DNA from: JBBRHH01 sp963788015 | GTDB taxonomy: Bacteria > Planctomycetota > Phycisphaerae > Tepidisphaerales > Tepidisphaeraceae | Length of the DNA stretch: 64,000 nucleotides | Direction of reading: 5' to 3' | Assembly: GCA_963788015.1 (NCBI GenBank) | Contig: CAWBEY010000010.1 | Coordinates: forward strand, 248,001-312,000 | Part shown: positions 1 through 11,900 of the stretch, in pieces | How positions within the stretch are numbered: position 1 is the stretch's first letter | How the letters are laid out: every line of letters starts with the position of its first letter | Translations under genes and position numbers: made by a program | Notes under the pieces: model-generated | Told to the model about the DNA's origin: nothing | The model's database searches: none | What the model saw: only the letters and a program-made list of their open reading frames with translations

Positions 1-597
1 CGAGAAGCCGTTGCGGCATTGCGGAACGCGCTGGAGGCCAGCGGCATTCCACTTTCCATCGAGCCGGGCGCTGAAGTGCGCCTGGATGGCTCGATCACTC
101 AGCTTCTGGAGCGCGACCAAATTTTGACGCTTGCTGATGGGATGTCGGATCTGCTGCTGGAACTTCCGAGGGACACGTACATTGACCCGCTGCCGATTAT
201 TGAGCGGATGGCGGCGCGGGGGGTGCGGGTTTTGATCTCGCATCCGGAGCGTTATCCGATCGTGGATCGCAGGCCTGACCTTGTGCGCACGTGGCTTGAC
301 CACGGGGCGGGGGTGGTGCTGACGGCGGGGAGTTTGGCGGGGGACTTTGGGTCGGCCGCCAGCCGGATCGCGTGGGAGCTGATTAGTGCGGATGAAAGTA
401 TTTTTGTGGCGACGGATGCGCACGATGTTTCGCGTCGGCCGCCGCGCATGTCGGTGGCATTTGCGCTGATCGAGCAGCGCCTGGGGCATGCGGCCGCCCG
501 AAGCCTTTGCATCGACAACCCGCACCGCATTTTGCGTCGGCGCAAGGTGGATGCGGCGATTCGCATCCATCAACGGGAGGATCGCCATGCGAACTAG
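1..597 (+). CDS. CpsB/CapC-family protein-tyrosine phosphatase (PHP fold), 5'-truncated
   Basis: The frame is open from base 1, so the N-terminus lies outside the window and the first codon here is not a start. The visible ~198 residues match the C-terminal part of the manganese-dependent PHP-type phosphatases that dephosphorylate bacterial tyrosine kinases controlling capsule and EPS chain length. Likely metal ligands are visible in LLLELP, SHPERY and ATDAHD, and the end CIDNPHRILRR is family-like. It overlaps the next gene by 11 bases and heads the polysaccharide locus, which fits a regulator of Wzz/Wzc-type polymerisation. The family call rests on motifs only. Confidence 0.82.
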   Translation, partial: REAVAALRNALEASGIPLSIEPGAEVRLDGSITQLLERDQILTLADGMSDLLLELPRDTYIDPLPIIERMAARGVRVLISHPERYPIVDRRPDLVRTWLDHGAGVVLTAGSLAGDFGSAASRIAWELISADESIFVATDAHDVSRRPPRMSVAFALIEQRLGHAAARSLCIDNPHRILRRRKVDAAIRIHQREDRHAN

Positions 598-3066
598 TTT
601 CGCAAGCAAATCCTCCGGGCCTGGGGCGCTTGGTTATATCGACGCCTGCATCGAGGGGACGCTGTACGCGCTGCTGGCGTTCATGCCGTTTGCGTTCGGC
701 GTGGTGGCGGCGTGGAGTGAGGCGATTGTGGTGGGCGGGGCGGCGGTGATCGCGGTGGGGCTGGTTGCGCGACAGTTTGTTAAGTCTGACGAATCGCCGT
801 GGACCTGGGCGTACGTTCCTATTTTGCTTTTCATCCTGGTGGCGATCTTTCAGATTACCCCCCTACCGGCAGCGCTGGTGGGACTGATTTCGCCGCACAC
901 GCTGTCATTGAAATCGAGCTTGCTGAGCGATGTGCCGGGGGCGTCGGAGTCTCTGAAGCATTTGACGCTGAGCTTTTACCCGCTGGCAACGCGCCATGAT
1001 CTTGTGGTGATATTCGTGGCCACGGTTGTGTTTGTCACCGTGCTGAACGTCTATCGCCAGGCCGGCAGGATGAAGCGGTTGCTGGTGGTTATCGCGGCCA
1101 TCGGGGGGGCGGTGGGTTTGCTGGCCCTGCTTCAAAACCTCACTGGTACCGACAAGATTTACTGGTGGTTTGCGGCTCCCAAGGGGGCACGGTCTGGACC
1201 GTTTGTGAACTACAGCCATTACGCGCAGTTTATGAACCTGTCGATGGGAGCGATGCTGGCGCTGCTGCTGACGCTGACGACCAAGAGCAACGCCAATGAT
1301 GGGCGCGATCCGGCGTTTTGGTTTAAGGCAGCGCTGATGGGCGGGCTGATCATCGGCGTCGCCACGATTTTGTTGTCGATGAGTCGGGGGGGCGTGATTT
1401 CGATGCTGGCGGGTTTCCTGCTGCTGGGGACGCTGCTGATTCGCCGCGGCATGAATCGGGGGTTTGGGTGGGCGATTGGGCTGTCGGCGCTGGTGGCGCT
1501 GGTTGTGGTGGTGACGGTTGGGTTCGATTCGTTTTACGACAAGATGGCGACGTTCAAGGGGGCCGACCCGTCGTCGGGGCGGATGCAGATTTATCGGGAC
1601 ATCCTGGCATCGGCGCGGAAGTTCCCGGTGTTTGGCATGGGGCTCGGGGCGCACAAGATGACGTACCCGATGCTGGACGGGTCGACCAACCCGCTCCTGC
1701 TGGAGTATGCCGACAGCGACTACTTTCAGTTGCTGGAGGAGATGGGGGTGCTTGGTCTGGTTCTTGCGCTCGCGTTCGCGTGCATTGTCTGGAAACATTT
1801 TGTGCGCTGCATTGGCTCGGCCTCTTCGGCGAAGCGGATGGCGGCCGCGGGGCTGGGGTATGGACTGCTGGCGGTGATGACGCAGAGCATGACGGATTAT
1901 GGACAGCACTTGCCGTCGATTGCCTGCCTGACGGCCGTCACCTGCGCACTGCTGATTAACGTAGCCAAAAGCGGCCGGCGGACAACCACACCGTTGCCGC
2001 TTGTGAAACCGCCTGCTATGGGTTTGAGGTTCGCACGTTTTGCGATGCCGGCCGGGCTTGTGGGCGTGATGGCTTTTGCGTTTGTGTTTACCAATAACGC
2101 GCGACTGGCGGCGGCCAGCGCTTCGCGGGCGGCGGAGATCGCGGCGGCGATTCAGGAAAATGCCACGGGAGCGGAGGGGGCGTACTCACAGGTTTTGGAA
2201 GAGGCAGACGATGCGGTGGCGCATGCGCCCCTGGACGTGGAGGCGCGCTATTGGCAGTGCTGGTATCGCTGGAACTTTGTATCGCGCCACACCAATCCCA
2301 AGACAGGCATGATTGTGCTTACGGACGACGACCTGTTGCAGGTTCGTCGGATCGTGGCGGACATGCACCAGGCGCGTCTGTTGTGCCCCACGTACGGACC
2401 GGTGGCGGCGGTAGTGGGGCAGTGGGAGTTGTTTGTATTGAACGAGGCGGCCGGTGCGGATCATGTTCGCCTGGGGTATCGGCTGGCGCCCAATAACGCG
2501 GAGGCGTGCTTTACGGCCGCGCTTGTGGCGGCGACACAGGGCGGTAATGAGGAGACGCTCAAGACGTTTGGGCGGTATCTCCTGCTGGCGCCGGAGAACA
2601 TGCCGCGGGTGGCGGATGCGTGCATCGAACGATTTGAACGACCCGACCTTGCGTTGAACCTGGCGGGAGACAATCCACAGCGATTGCTGAATGTGATCGG
2701 CGCACTTCATGCGGGGACGATTAAGAGCGATTTGCGCACGAAGACGCTGGCACAGGCGATTGCGCGGTGCAAGACGGCGCAGGTGAAGGACGGGGTTCCG
2801 GCGGATGTGTTTGCGAGCATTGGCCGGCTGTATCGCCAGGACAAACAGTGGCCGCAGGCTCTGGCGAATTTTCGCGCGCGATGCAGATCGACCCGGGGCA
2901 TGTGGGTCTGCGGCTGGAGGTGGCGCGGCTGTTGGCGGAGATGGGCCAGAGGAATCAGGCGATTGAAGAAGCACGAAGTTGTCTGCGAATACAGCCGGGC
3001 ATGGACGCGGCGCTGCAGCTTATTTCGGAGTTGAGCGTTTTGCAGCGGCCAAGCGTGGCGCAGTGA
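587..3066 (+). CDS. O-antigen ligase/Wzy-like membrane protein with C-terminal TPR, one frame break
   Basis: About 10-12 hydrophobic segments fill the first ~500 residues. The Wzy_C/O-antigen-ligase type signatures GPFVNYSHYAQFMNLS and SMSRGGVISML are visible, with a long periplasmic loop after them. The soluble C-terminal part ends in a TPR-like helix pair (IDPGHVGLRLEVARLLAEMG onward). ATG 587 was chosen because GGGAGG precedes it and it overlaps the phosphatase stop. The frame breaks near 2875: the 5' frame runs into Arg/Trp-rich nonsense, while another frame continues the TPR to the stop at 3066. The likely role is polymerising or ligating the polysaccharide at the periplasmic face. Whether it is a ligase or a polymerase cannot be told from sequence. 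Confidence 0.8.
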
Positions 3067-3160
3067 GGAGCTAGTGAAGGTGAATCGACGTGGGCAGTGA
3101 AGTGGGCATGGAAGTTGACATGGAAGTTTGCCGAGCGTGTGCATCGATAGAGGTGAGAAA

Positions 3161-4736
3161 ATGTCTGATGTAGCGATCATAGATATTGTCCGAGAGCACG
3201 ATAACGTGCCCAAGGCACGCGTCAGGCCGGTCCACCAGGCGTGGCATGACGCGCTGATGGAAGTGGATCGGTCGCCGCTGGAGTGGCGGGTGCCGGGCCG
3301 CTTGAACCGTCCGCTGAAGGTGCGCCGGGGCGCGGCCGCCTGCCGTGTGCGGCAGTTCACCAATCTGGCGGTGATCGTGGCGTCGGATGCGGTGATGCTG
3401 ACGGCTTCTGTTGTCCTGGCTCAAAGTGCGTTCAAGTGGTTGCAGGTTGTGCCGCCGAACGGCGTTGGCCTGATGATGCTGATGGGGATCGTCCCGCTGC
3501 TGGTGGTTTATCTGTTGGCGGGACTTTATCCGGGCGTGGGATCGCATCCTGTGATCGAATTGCGTCTTTTGACGCGACTGAACTCGCTGATCTTTGGCGC
3601 GATTGTTTCCGCGACATTTTTGAGCCCAGGCCTTGCTCCGCAGCGAGCGTTTTTCGCTGTCGCGTGGTTTGCCTCGCTTGTGCTTATTCCGCTGGGGCGC
3701 TGGACGACGCGCTGGTTTTTGGCGGGTTACAGCTGGTGGGGCCATGCGGTGCTGGTGTTCGGATCTGGCAAGCTGTTGGAAGAAGCGGTGTTGGCGCTGA
3801 TCAGCACACGGCGGTGGGGAGTTCAGCTCGTGGGGGCGGTGGATCTTTCGGGCACGGCGCGTGGCGACATTCATGGCGTGCGAGTTTTCCGTGGCGGCCG
3901 ACATGCGGGCGTGGTGGCGCGGCTGCATGGAGTGAGCTATGGGGTGTTTGCGATGCAGGACATTGACGCCGCGCCAAGCGCTGCTTCGGTGGAACGGGCG
4001 CTGGGGATTGTGCCGCGACTGCTGGTCATGCCGATGCCGGTTGACCTGCCGATCCTGTGGCGCGACGTTCGGGAATGCGGTGGATTGGCGGGGATGGAAG
4101 TTCACAACCGCGCGGCCATGCTGCTGCCGAGAATCATTCAGCGGGCGATGGATATTGTTCTGGCGATCTTGTTTGGATTGATCGGGATGCCGGCTGCTGG
4201 TGGCGGCGGCCGTGTTGATCAAGCTGACGTCGCGCGGGCCGATCTTCTTTGCGCAGAAGCGCGTGGGGTTGAATGGAAAGTACTTCTGGGCGTGGAAATT
4301 CCGGACGATGGTATGCAATAGCGATGAGGTGCTGCGGCAATATCTGAATGCGCATCCGCAGGCGCGGGAAGAATGGCTGGCCGATCACAAGCTGCGGGAT
4401 GACCCGCGCGTGACGACGATTGGCCGGTGGCTGCGAAGCAGCAGCCTGGATGAGTTGCCGCAGCTTTGGAATGTTTTGAAAGGGGAGATGAGCGTGGTTG
4501 GCCCGCGGCCGATTGTTGAGGCTGAGGTGGAGAAATACGGCGAAATTTTCGAGCTTTACAAGGCCGTGCGTCCTGGGATTACGGGGCTGTGGCAGGTGTG
4601 CGGGCGCAATGACACGACGTACCACCAGCGTGTCCGCCTGGACCGGTATTACGTGAGGAATTGGTCGGTGTGGCTGGACGCCTACATCCTGGCGCGGACG
4701 GCGTATGTCGTCTTTCGGAGAAGGGGCGCTTACTAA
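3161..4736 (+). CDS. Polyprenyl-phosphate hexose-1-phosphate transferase (WcaJ/WbaP type), one frame break
   Basis: This is the initiating enzyme of repeat-unit synthesis; the family transfers a sugar phosphate from a nucleotide sugar to undecaprenyl phosphate in the inner membrane. The N-terminal half has four to five membrane segments and a nucleotide-binding-like linker (VLVFGSGKLLEEAV). The C-terminal bacterial sugar transferase domain shows KRVGLNGKYFWAWKFRTM, SSSLDELPQLWNVLKGEMS and VVGPRP. ATG 3161 follows GAGGTGAG. An extra G near 4193 (reads CCGGCTG where CCGCTG restores the MPLLVAAAVLIK membrane segment) splits the gene. Length ~525 residues is usual for the family. The sugar specificity is unknown. 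Confidence 0.9.
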
Positions 4737-4782
4737 GCACGGCGCACCTTCAATCCACGAACAATCGCACGCAGTCACCGCT

Positions 4783-6212
4783 ATGTCGCAATTAGCCTGC
4801 CCAACTTCCACAGCTCAAGTGATCGACCTCGCCGAGGCCGAGGCGGCCAATGCGCGCAGGCAGCCGTCATTTTCGTCGCGCCTCATCTCCGGCGGCATCT
4901 GGGCGTTTATTGGGAAGGCGAGCCACGGCCTGTTTCTCCTGGCTTCGAGCACGCTTCTTGCTCGTACGCTGTCGCCCGAGTCGTTTGGTACCTATCTGCT
5001 GGCGTTCAGCTTTGTTTACTTCACAAGCCTTGTGGCCTTGCTGGGATTTAATAACTCGGTGGTGCGGGTTGTGGCGTCGAGCCTTGCTTCGGGGGATGGG
5101 CGAAATGCCCGTCGGGCCATCTCCATTTCGTTTTCATGTGTGGGGGTGGCGGCGGCGGTGCTTTGCGTGGTGTTGTGGATTGCGTTGCCGCGCATCGCCG
5201 CCACGATTTTTCATCGGCCGGCGCTGGGGAATGTGGCGGGGCTGGTTGGGGTATGGGTGGTGCTCTTTTCTCTGGGGGCGCTGGCGGCCGAGGCTTTCAG
5301 GGGTTTTCATGAGATTCGCTGGGCCAGCCTCTTCAGCGGGCCGGTCTACAACTTGTTGATGGTGATTGGTGTTCTGGTCCTGCGGTGGCAGGGGCGGACG
5401 ACGTTTCTGGCCACGCTGGAACTGGGGCTTTGCGCCAGCGCGTGCAATCTGCTGCTGGGGGGATTTTTGTTTTACCGCATCACAATGCGCATTCCTGCGC
5501 GGCGGGCTGTTGACGCAAGTTCCGTGCGGGGTGAGTGCGCTGATTGCCGAGTCGATGCCGCTGATGGTGGCAACGCTTGTCACGGTGCTGATTACGCAGA
5601 TGGATTTGTGGATTGTGGGGGCGCTGCTCGACGGATGCCCTGGCCATCTATGGCACGGTCGCACGGTGGATGATGATCGTTGTGCTGCCGCTTCAGATCA
5701 TGAGCTCGGTGCTGACGCCGATGATTGCGGAGTTGCATGAGAAAGGCCGGATGCGCGAGTTGGAGCGCCTGGTCCGCACATCGGCGACGCTGACGGCCAT
5801 TCCATCGCTGGTTGGACTCATCGTTCTCTGCATCGCCAGCCCCTGGTTTCTTCAACTTCTTTACGGGGCGTTTTATCGGCAGGGAGCGCCGATCCTGGCG
5901 CTCTTGTGCGTGGGGCAAATGGTGAGCGTCTGGGCGGGATCCAACATTCAGGTGTTGATGATGTGCCGCTGCCAGAAGGATGCAATGGTCATCACGCTGA
6001 TCTGCGGCATCTACACTTTTGTGGCGGGAATCCTGCTGGCCAGGTCGTTTGGAATCATCGGGGTGGGCGTGGCGACGGCGAGCGCCAACATCCTGCACAA
6101 TCTGCTGCTGACGTTTGTGGTCCGCATGCGGCTTGGGATCTGGACGCAATCGTACTGGTCGATTTCGGACATCAAGAAGAGTGCGGCGTCGATCTTCGGG
6201 AGGTTGGCATGA
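4783..6212 (+). CDS. Wzx-type polysaccharide flippase, two frame breaks
   Basis: A multi-pass membrane protein of the MATE/PST (polysaccharide transporter) superfamily, expected to flip undecaprenyl-linked repeat units across the inner membrane. The N-terminus GGIWAFIGKASHGLFLLASS and spaced hydrophobic segments are typical, with about 12-14 segments in ~476 residues. The reading frame moves forward twice, near 5505 and near 5630; rejoining gives a continuous membrane protein through ALIAESMPLMVATLVTVLI to ALAIYGTVARWMMIV. ATG 4783 starts the conserved part. The stop overlaps the next start as ATGA. Its position after the initiating transferase supports the Wzx role. Confidence 0.85.
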
Positions 6213-7414
6213 ACATCCTCCTGACCATCGGAACACCGGACATGAGCGGCGGGCCGAAGATGGCGTGTCTTTACACGCGGGAACTGCTGCGGCGGGGGCA
6301 CCGGGTGGTGGTTGTCTGCGGCGCGGGCGAGCAGGGGCACGCGATTGTGAAGTCGCTGGCTGATGCTGGCGCGTCGGTTTTTTGTGAGACGGGGTTTGAG
6401 AAGCTGTTTGGGCGGAAGCTCATTTCGAGGATGGCGAGCATCATCAACGCACAGCGCATTGATTGCGTGATCAGCGGCCAGCAGATCGATTTAAAGATCG
6501 CGGCATTGGCGGCCAGAAAAAGCGGCGTTTGCTGTATTGCGTTTCTTCAGGGCCCAGCGCGGTTTTTCGGTTCGTGGCTTACCCGGTCGATCAAGAGCGT
6601 TGCTTATCGCATCGTGCTTAACCGGTACGTGTCGCACGTCATCTGCGTTTCGGAAGGGGTTCGGCGGCAACACGTGGAGCAGTTTGGCTTCGACAAGCGC
6701 CACGCGAATCTGTTGGAGAATGGCGTGGACATTGGCGGCATGAACGTGGCGAGCGCGGACGAGGCGGCGGCGTGCCGGGCTGAGCTTGGCGCGGGGCCGG
6801 GGGATGTGCTGATGCTGAATGTCGGGCGGCTTGATCCGCTGAAGGGTCAGGATGTGCTCATCAGGGCGTTCGCCGCCGCTGATTTCGGCCAGCGCAGGAC
6901 GAAGCTTGCGATTGTCGGGGATGTCACCAGCAGCACGGATCGCGCTGGCATTGTATATCTGGATCGGCTTCGTCAACTGGTTACGGATCACAAGCTGTCA
7001 GACCGCGTGAAGTTTGTTGGATGGCGCAACGATATCCCGCAACTTCTGGCTGCGTCGGACATGTACGTTCACTCGTCCTATTGGGAAGGTCTGCCGCTGG
7101 CGATGCTGGAGGCGATGGCCGCGGGCAAGCCGGTGATCAGCACCGATTGCTCCGATGACCCGAGTGGCTTTATGAGAGGTATTCATGGGCAGGTGGTGCG
7201 GCGGGGGGATGTGGCCGCCATGACCAGCGCACTGGAGCAGATGGTCGAGCTTTCGGACGAGCAGCGGCAGCAGATGGGGAGGGCCGGACACAGGCTGGCG
7301 GAGGAATATTTCGACATCAACGTGACGCGGCAGCGTTTTGCCGAGCTTGTGGAGAAAATCGGGTCGTCGACGCCGTTGATGCAGTGCTCGCCCCATCCGG
7401 TGGGAGCGTTCTGA
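6209..7414 (+). CDS. GT4-family glycosyltransferase
   Basis: GT-B fold retaining glycosyltransferase of ~401 residues. The N-terminal acceptor domain starts MNILLTIGTPDMSGGPKMAC. The donor domain has NVGRLDPLKGQDVLIRAF and the nucleotide-sugar motif SSYWEGLPLAMLEAMAAG. ATG 6209 has GGGAGG upstream and overlaps the flippase stop, so the two are translationally coupled. It is one of few unbroken genes in this part of the locus. It should add a sugar to the lipid-linked repeat unit on the cytoplasmic face. Confidence 0.9.
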   Translation: MNILLTIGTPDMSGGPKMACLYTRELLRRGHRVVVVCGAGEQGHAIVKSLADAGASVFCETGFEKLFGRKLISRMASIINAQRIDCVISGQQIDLKIAALAARKSGVCCIAFLQGPARFFGSWLTRSIKSVAYRIVLNRYVSHVICVSEGVRRQHVEQFGFDKRHANLLENGVDIGGMNVASADEAAACRAELGAGPGDVLMLNVGRLDPLKGQDVLIRAFAAADFGQRRTKLAIVGDVTSSTDRAGIVYLDRLRQLVTDHKLSDRVKFVGWRNDIPQLLAASDMYVHSSYWEGLPLAMLEAMAAGKPVISTDCSDDPSGFMRGIHGQVVRRGDVAAMTSALEQMVELSDEQRQQMGRAGHRLAEEYFDINVTRQRFAELVEKIGSSTPLMQCSPHPVGAF

Positions 7415-7428
7415 TCAAGCTGACGGCC

Positions 7429-8757
7429 ATGGATATTTTTAACGCAATCATCGTCGTTCTTTCCAACTCGGTCTTCGTGGTGGGGTCGTACATCATTTGG
7501 CCCAGCCGCTGGAACATCCCTGCGCACCTCCAGATTGGGATTTGTCTCACGTCATTTCTGATCCCTGCCTTTGGAACCAACGTGCTGACCTCAGCCTCTC
7601 CGGCGCTTCTCAACACCTACAACCTGATTCAGGTGATCGGTTCCATCGCGTTTATCGCGGGGCTGTTGATTGGGTTTCATTTCGTGCGCCGGCATCGGGC
7701 GCGGCCGGCCGTTGATCCATGGATCAATGGCACCACTGATGCCCAGGCTGACATTGCACGGCGGGCGAAGGTGGTGGCGTTGATCGGGATCGGCGGGATG
7801 ATCCTGAGCTTTATCGCCATGGGCTTTGTGCCGATGTTCGCCTCTGACCCGCTGGCGGCGAAGTTTTTCCGTGGCCAGTACCAGGATGCTTATGCGCGGG
7901 TTGCCGTGCCGTTTCGGGGGTCGTTTTATCTTCTGGTGGCCGTCATCCCGATTGCGCTGGCGGTGTGGTATAGCAGGCGGGATCGGCTGTCGCTGATTTT
8001 GGCGGGAGTGGCCGTCGCGTGCATCACGGCCACGCTGACGCGCGGCGTGGCGATCTGGGGCCTGCTGACGTTTCTTGGTCTTCTGGCGGCGTATCACCGC
8101 AAGTGGTTTCCCTGGTTCATCCTGCTTGTGGCATTGGCCGTGCCGGTGGGGAGCATGTCCTATTACTTTCTTGGCAACGCCATCGGCAATGATGCGATGT
8201 TCAAGCATTACCAGGGGGACAGCGTCTGGACGCTGATTGCGTCAGGGTCGCCTGACATTTCGGATCAGTTGCAGTTGCTGGAGGCTTTTGAGCGCCGCCA
8301 GCAGTTCACCTATGGCCGGACGTTTGTGGGTGCATTGTTTCCATTTCACTATGAGTGGAACCCCGCCGTCTGGACGCTCAACACGCTCAACCTTCGCGGC
8401 AGTTCCGACATTTCCGGCACCATCTCCGGCGGCCTGCGACTCCCTCAATCCATCTGGGGGTATGTCAGCTTTGGATACATCGGCGCGGCCGCGCTGCCGC
8501 TGGTGAATGGCGTGCTCACTGGCGTTTTCGTTCGCATTATTCGGCGAAGGGTGGGCGGGCCGTCGCCGCTGGTTTCGATGCTGGCACTGACCTTGTTCGC
8601 CAACGTTTACGCCCAGATCATCGACTTTTACATGTTGTCGCTCTATGCGCTGCCAGGGATTGGGGCGACGCTCTGGATGGCACGCGTGGGCGTGTCGCGG
8701 ACCAAATCGATCGTAATTCAACACAATTTGCCCGTCTCGCCATCGCGAGCGTGGTAA
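7429..8757 (+). CDS. O-antigen polymerase-like membrane protein
   Basis: About 442 residues with 10-12 predicted membrane segments and a large extracytoplasmic loop around SPDISDQLQLLEAFERRQQF, the layout of Wzy polymerases. Sequence families of Wzy are very divergent, so the call rests on topology and context (after a GT4 and a flippase). ATG 7429 is 15 bases beyond the GT stop; an in-frame upstream ATG at 7384 would overlap the GT gene. With the TPR-tailed protein at 587-3066 the locus has two Wzy/ligase-like proteins, perhaps one polymerase and one ligase. Confidence 0.72.
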   Translation: MDIFNAIIVVLSNSVFVVGSYIIWPSRWNIPAHLQIGICLTSFLIPAFGTNVLTSASPALLNTYNLIQVIGSIAFIAGLLIGFHFVRRHRARPAVDPWINGTTDAQADIARRAKVVALIGIGGMILSFIAMGFVPMFASDPLAAKFFRGQYQDAYARVAVPFRGSFYLLVAVIPIALAVWYSRRDRLSLILAGVAVACITATLTRGVAIWGLLTFLGLLAAYHRKWFPWFILLVALAVPVGSMSYYFLGNAIGNDAMFKHYQGDSVWTLIASGSPDISDQLQLLEAFERRQQFTYGRTFVGALFPFHYEWNPAVWTLNTLNLRGSSDISGTISGGLRLPQSIWGYVSFGYIGAAALPLVNGVLTGVFVRIIRRRVGGPSPLVSMLALTLFANVYAQIIDFYMLSLYALPGIGATLWMARVGVSRTKSIVIQHNLPVSPSRAW

Positions 8758-8914
8758 TCAAAGCATTGGCAGCAGAGCCGGTTGCGGCCGAGTACCCAGT
8801 GCCGGTATCGGGGGGTTGGGGCAGAAATTACACGAAAGTGCCGCCAGTTGTTTAGACGGCCGCACCTGGATCAGGAACTTAAGCAATTTTTTTTTCGCCT
8901 TGGAGGGCAACGCA

Positions 8915-11900
8915 ATGAGTGGCATGTGGAACAACTCGAAGTCAAAAGGTCTGAAGGTTGGAGCGCTGGTGCTTCAACAGCTTGAGGCTCGGGTGCTGAT
9001 GTCGGCCGTCAATGTCACCACCTTTCACAACGACATAGGCGCATCGGGAGCAAACCTGCAGGAAACTACGCTCAGTCCGGCAAACGTGAATGTCAGCTCG
9101 TTCGGAAAACTTTATACTGTCCCGTTGGATGGCAACGTCTACACGCAGCCGCTGGTGCTGACTCAGAACATCATCGCGGCCGGCCCCAATACGACCGCGG
9201 GCGCGGCAGGTTTACATGACGTGGTGTTCGCCGCTACGGAGCACGATTCCCTCTATGCAATTGACTCCGCGACGGGCACGGTGCTTTGGAAGCGTTCCTT
9301 TCTCGACACCACTTCGCCCGGTGTAGGCTTGACCCCTGGAAGCGACATCAACAACACGCTTTCCGCGACAAGCATCACCGCCGTGCCATATGCCGACGTG
9401 GGCATCGCCGATATTTCGCCCGAAGTTGGCATCACTGGAACGCCCGTCATTGACGCGGCGGCGGGGCGAATCTATCTGGTCGTCAAGACCAAAGAGACCA
9501 TCAACGGCGTCAGCCACTACGTCCAACGCGTTCATGCCATTAACACCAGCGATGGCACCGACGCGGTTGCTCCCTACCTTATTGGCGACACGTATAACAA
9601 TAACGTCAATAATACCGCTGTTTATTCGTATGGCACCGGCACCGGTGCGGTAACCGATCCTTACAACGGCACCGGCAACAAGGTGGTGCAGTTCAATGCG
9701 CTGCGTGAAAATCAACGCTGCGCGCTGAGCTTGGTCAATGGCACGCTGTTCGTCGAATTCGCCGGCCATGGCGATATGGCCCCCTACCACGGCTGGGTGA
9801 CAGCCTGGGATGTCAGCCACCTGGCCACCACGGGCTTCGTCCTCAAGGGCGTCTTCAACGCCTCCCCCAACGGCGGCGGAGCCGGCATCTGGGGCGGCGG
9901 CGGAAGTCTGACCTTCGAGTCAGATGGAAGCGCCTTTTATCTCGAAACAGGCAACGGCGTGGCGGGCCTTGGAAATGTCCCCCTCAATGCCGCAGGGTTC
10001 CCGTCCAACGGGTCCTATTACGAAGCCCTCGTCAAGCTGACACTCGATACGACCACTTCGCCCACCAATCAAAATCAAAATGGCTGGGGGATCAAGCCGC
10101 TCGACTTCTTCATGCCTTACAACCAGGCCGCGCTCGACAACGTAGACGCGGACTTTGGCTCTGGCAGCCCATTGATCCTTCCCGATGCCGCCGGCATTCC
10201 AGGCCACCAGCACCTGCTGCTCGCGTCAGGCAAGCAGGGTGTTATCTACGTCGTGGATCGCGACAACATGGGGAAATTCGATCCCACCGCCGATCACGTC
10301 GTCAATGCGGTGCCTGACGCAAGCGGGCATGTCACGCCGCCATTGAACCTCAGCGGCTCATTAAGCACGCCCGTCTACTACAATGGCACCATCTACTGGG
10401 TTTCCGGTTACACCGGCCCGTTGAAGAGTTTCAACGTTGCCAGCGACGGCACGCTAGTAACCACTTCCCAAAGCGCCCTTGGCAGCTTCGGCTCTCTTCC
10501 CGGTTCGCCCGCTCTTTCGGCCTATGGCAACGTCAACGGAGTCCTCTGGGTTACCGATCGCGCTCGGAATCAGTTGCATGCCTACGACGCCTCGAGCATG
10601 TCCACCGAATTGTGGAACAGCGGCCAGAAGGCCGGCGGACTCGATAGCGTCGGCGCCATCGTCAAGATGGCCGCGCCCACTGTCGCTAACGGACAGGTCT
10701 ACGTCGGCACCACCAACAGCCTTGTAGTGTACGGTTTGGTACCGCCCGCGACGAGTGTTCCCGTCCCGCCCGTGCTCACCGCATCGCCCATTTCCGGCAC
10801 TTCGATCAACTTAACGTGGACTGACACAAGTGTTCTGCCCAATACAGCGTCCAGCTATGCGATCGAAGAACTGATCAATGGCAACTACACGCAGATCACC
10901 ACCGCGCCAGGCGGAACCTCGTCGCTGTCCATTGGCGGGCTTTCGCCACTGACGGCTTATTCCTTCCGCATACGCGGAGTGAATGGTGTTGGGAATTCCG
11001 GTTACTCCAACGTTGCCCAAACCTCAACCAGCAATCAAGTCGCTGCCCTGGATTACAGCGCCGGCTTCGGCGGATCGACCAGCAGCCTTACCTACAACGG
11101 CTCGGCCGCAATCGTCTCCGCCAACGCCGAGCTCACCAACGGCTCAGTCAACCAAACCGGATCGCTGTTCTCAACCAGTCCAGTGGACATCACCAAGTTC
11201 TCAACCTCATTTAACTTCCACACCACCGCCGGCGACGCCACCGGCGACGGTTTCACCTTCGCCGTCCAGGGGGTGTGGCCCATCGCGCAGGGCGCCGGTG
11301 GCGGAAGCCTCGGCTACGGGACCAACGGCATAATACCCGGAATCCCCAATAGCGTGGCCGTCAAGTTCGATCTATACAACAATGCCGGCGAGGGCAGCAA
11401 CAGCACCGGGCTGTACACCAACGGCGTTCAGCCGATGAATCCAACCATCGATCTGACCCCTTCAGGCATCAACCTGCACAGCGGGGACGTCTTCAAGGTG
11501 GATTTGAATTATGATGGCGCAATTCTGACCGAAAACATCACCGACATCGCCACCAACAAGGTCTTCTCCAAGTCGTACGTCATCAATATTCCAGGCGCGG
11601 TCGGCGGCAATTCCGCCTTCGTTGGCTTCACCGCCGCCAGTGGCGGCGCCACGTCGACCCAGGACATCCAGGCGCTGGACCTTCTCCCCCGGCGGCCAGC
11701 AAGCCCCCGCCGCCCCCACCGGACTTGGCGCCGCCGTCGCCACCGCCACAAGCATCAACCTCAACTGGACCAACAACGCCACCAATCAGGCCGGCTACAC
11801 GCTGGATCGAGCCACCGACAGCGGATTCACCACAAACTTCGTCACCCAAAATCTCCCCGCAAACCCCTCTAGCTTCACCGATAACGCCATCGGGTTGGCC

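Noticed and set aside
905..1909. Long minus-strand open frame (334 residues) across the first membrane protein
   Set aside because: It is Arg/His/Gln/Pro-rich without domain signals, the mirror of the real membrane gene.
2860..2890. Programmed frameshift as an explanation for the gene breaks
   Set aside because: There is no slippery heptamer with a downstream structure at the breaks I checked, the breaks occur in many unrelated genes, and directions vary.
8758..8914. c-di-GMP riboswitch upstream of the giant surface protein
   Set aside because: Core GEMM motif elements are not visible; only a T9 run and a normal ribosome site are present.
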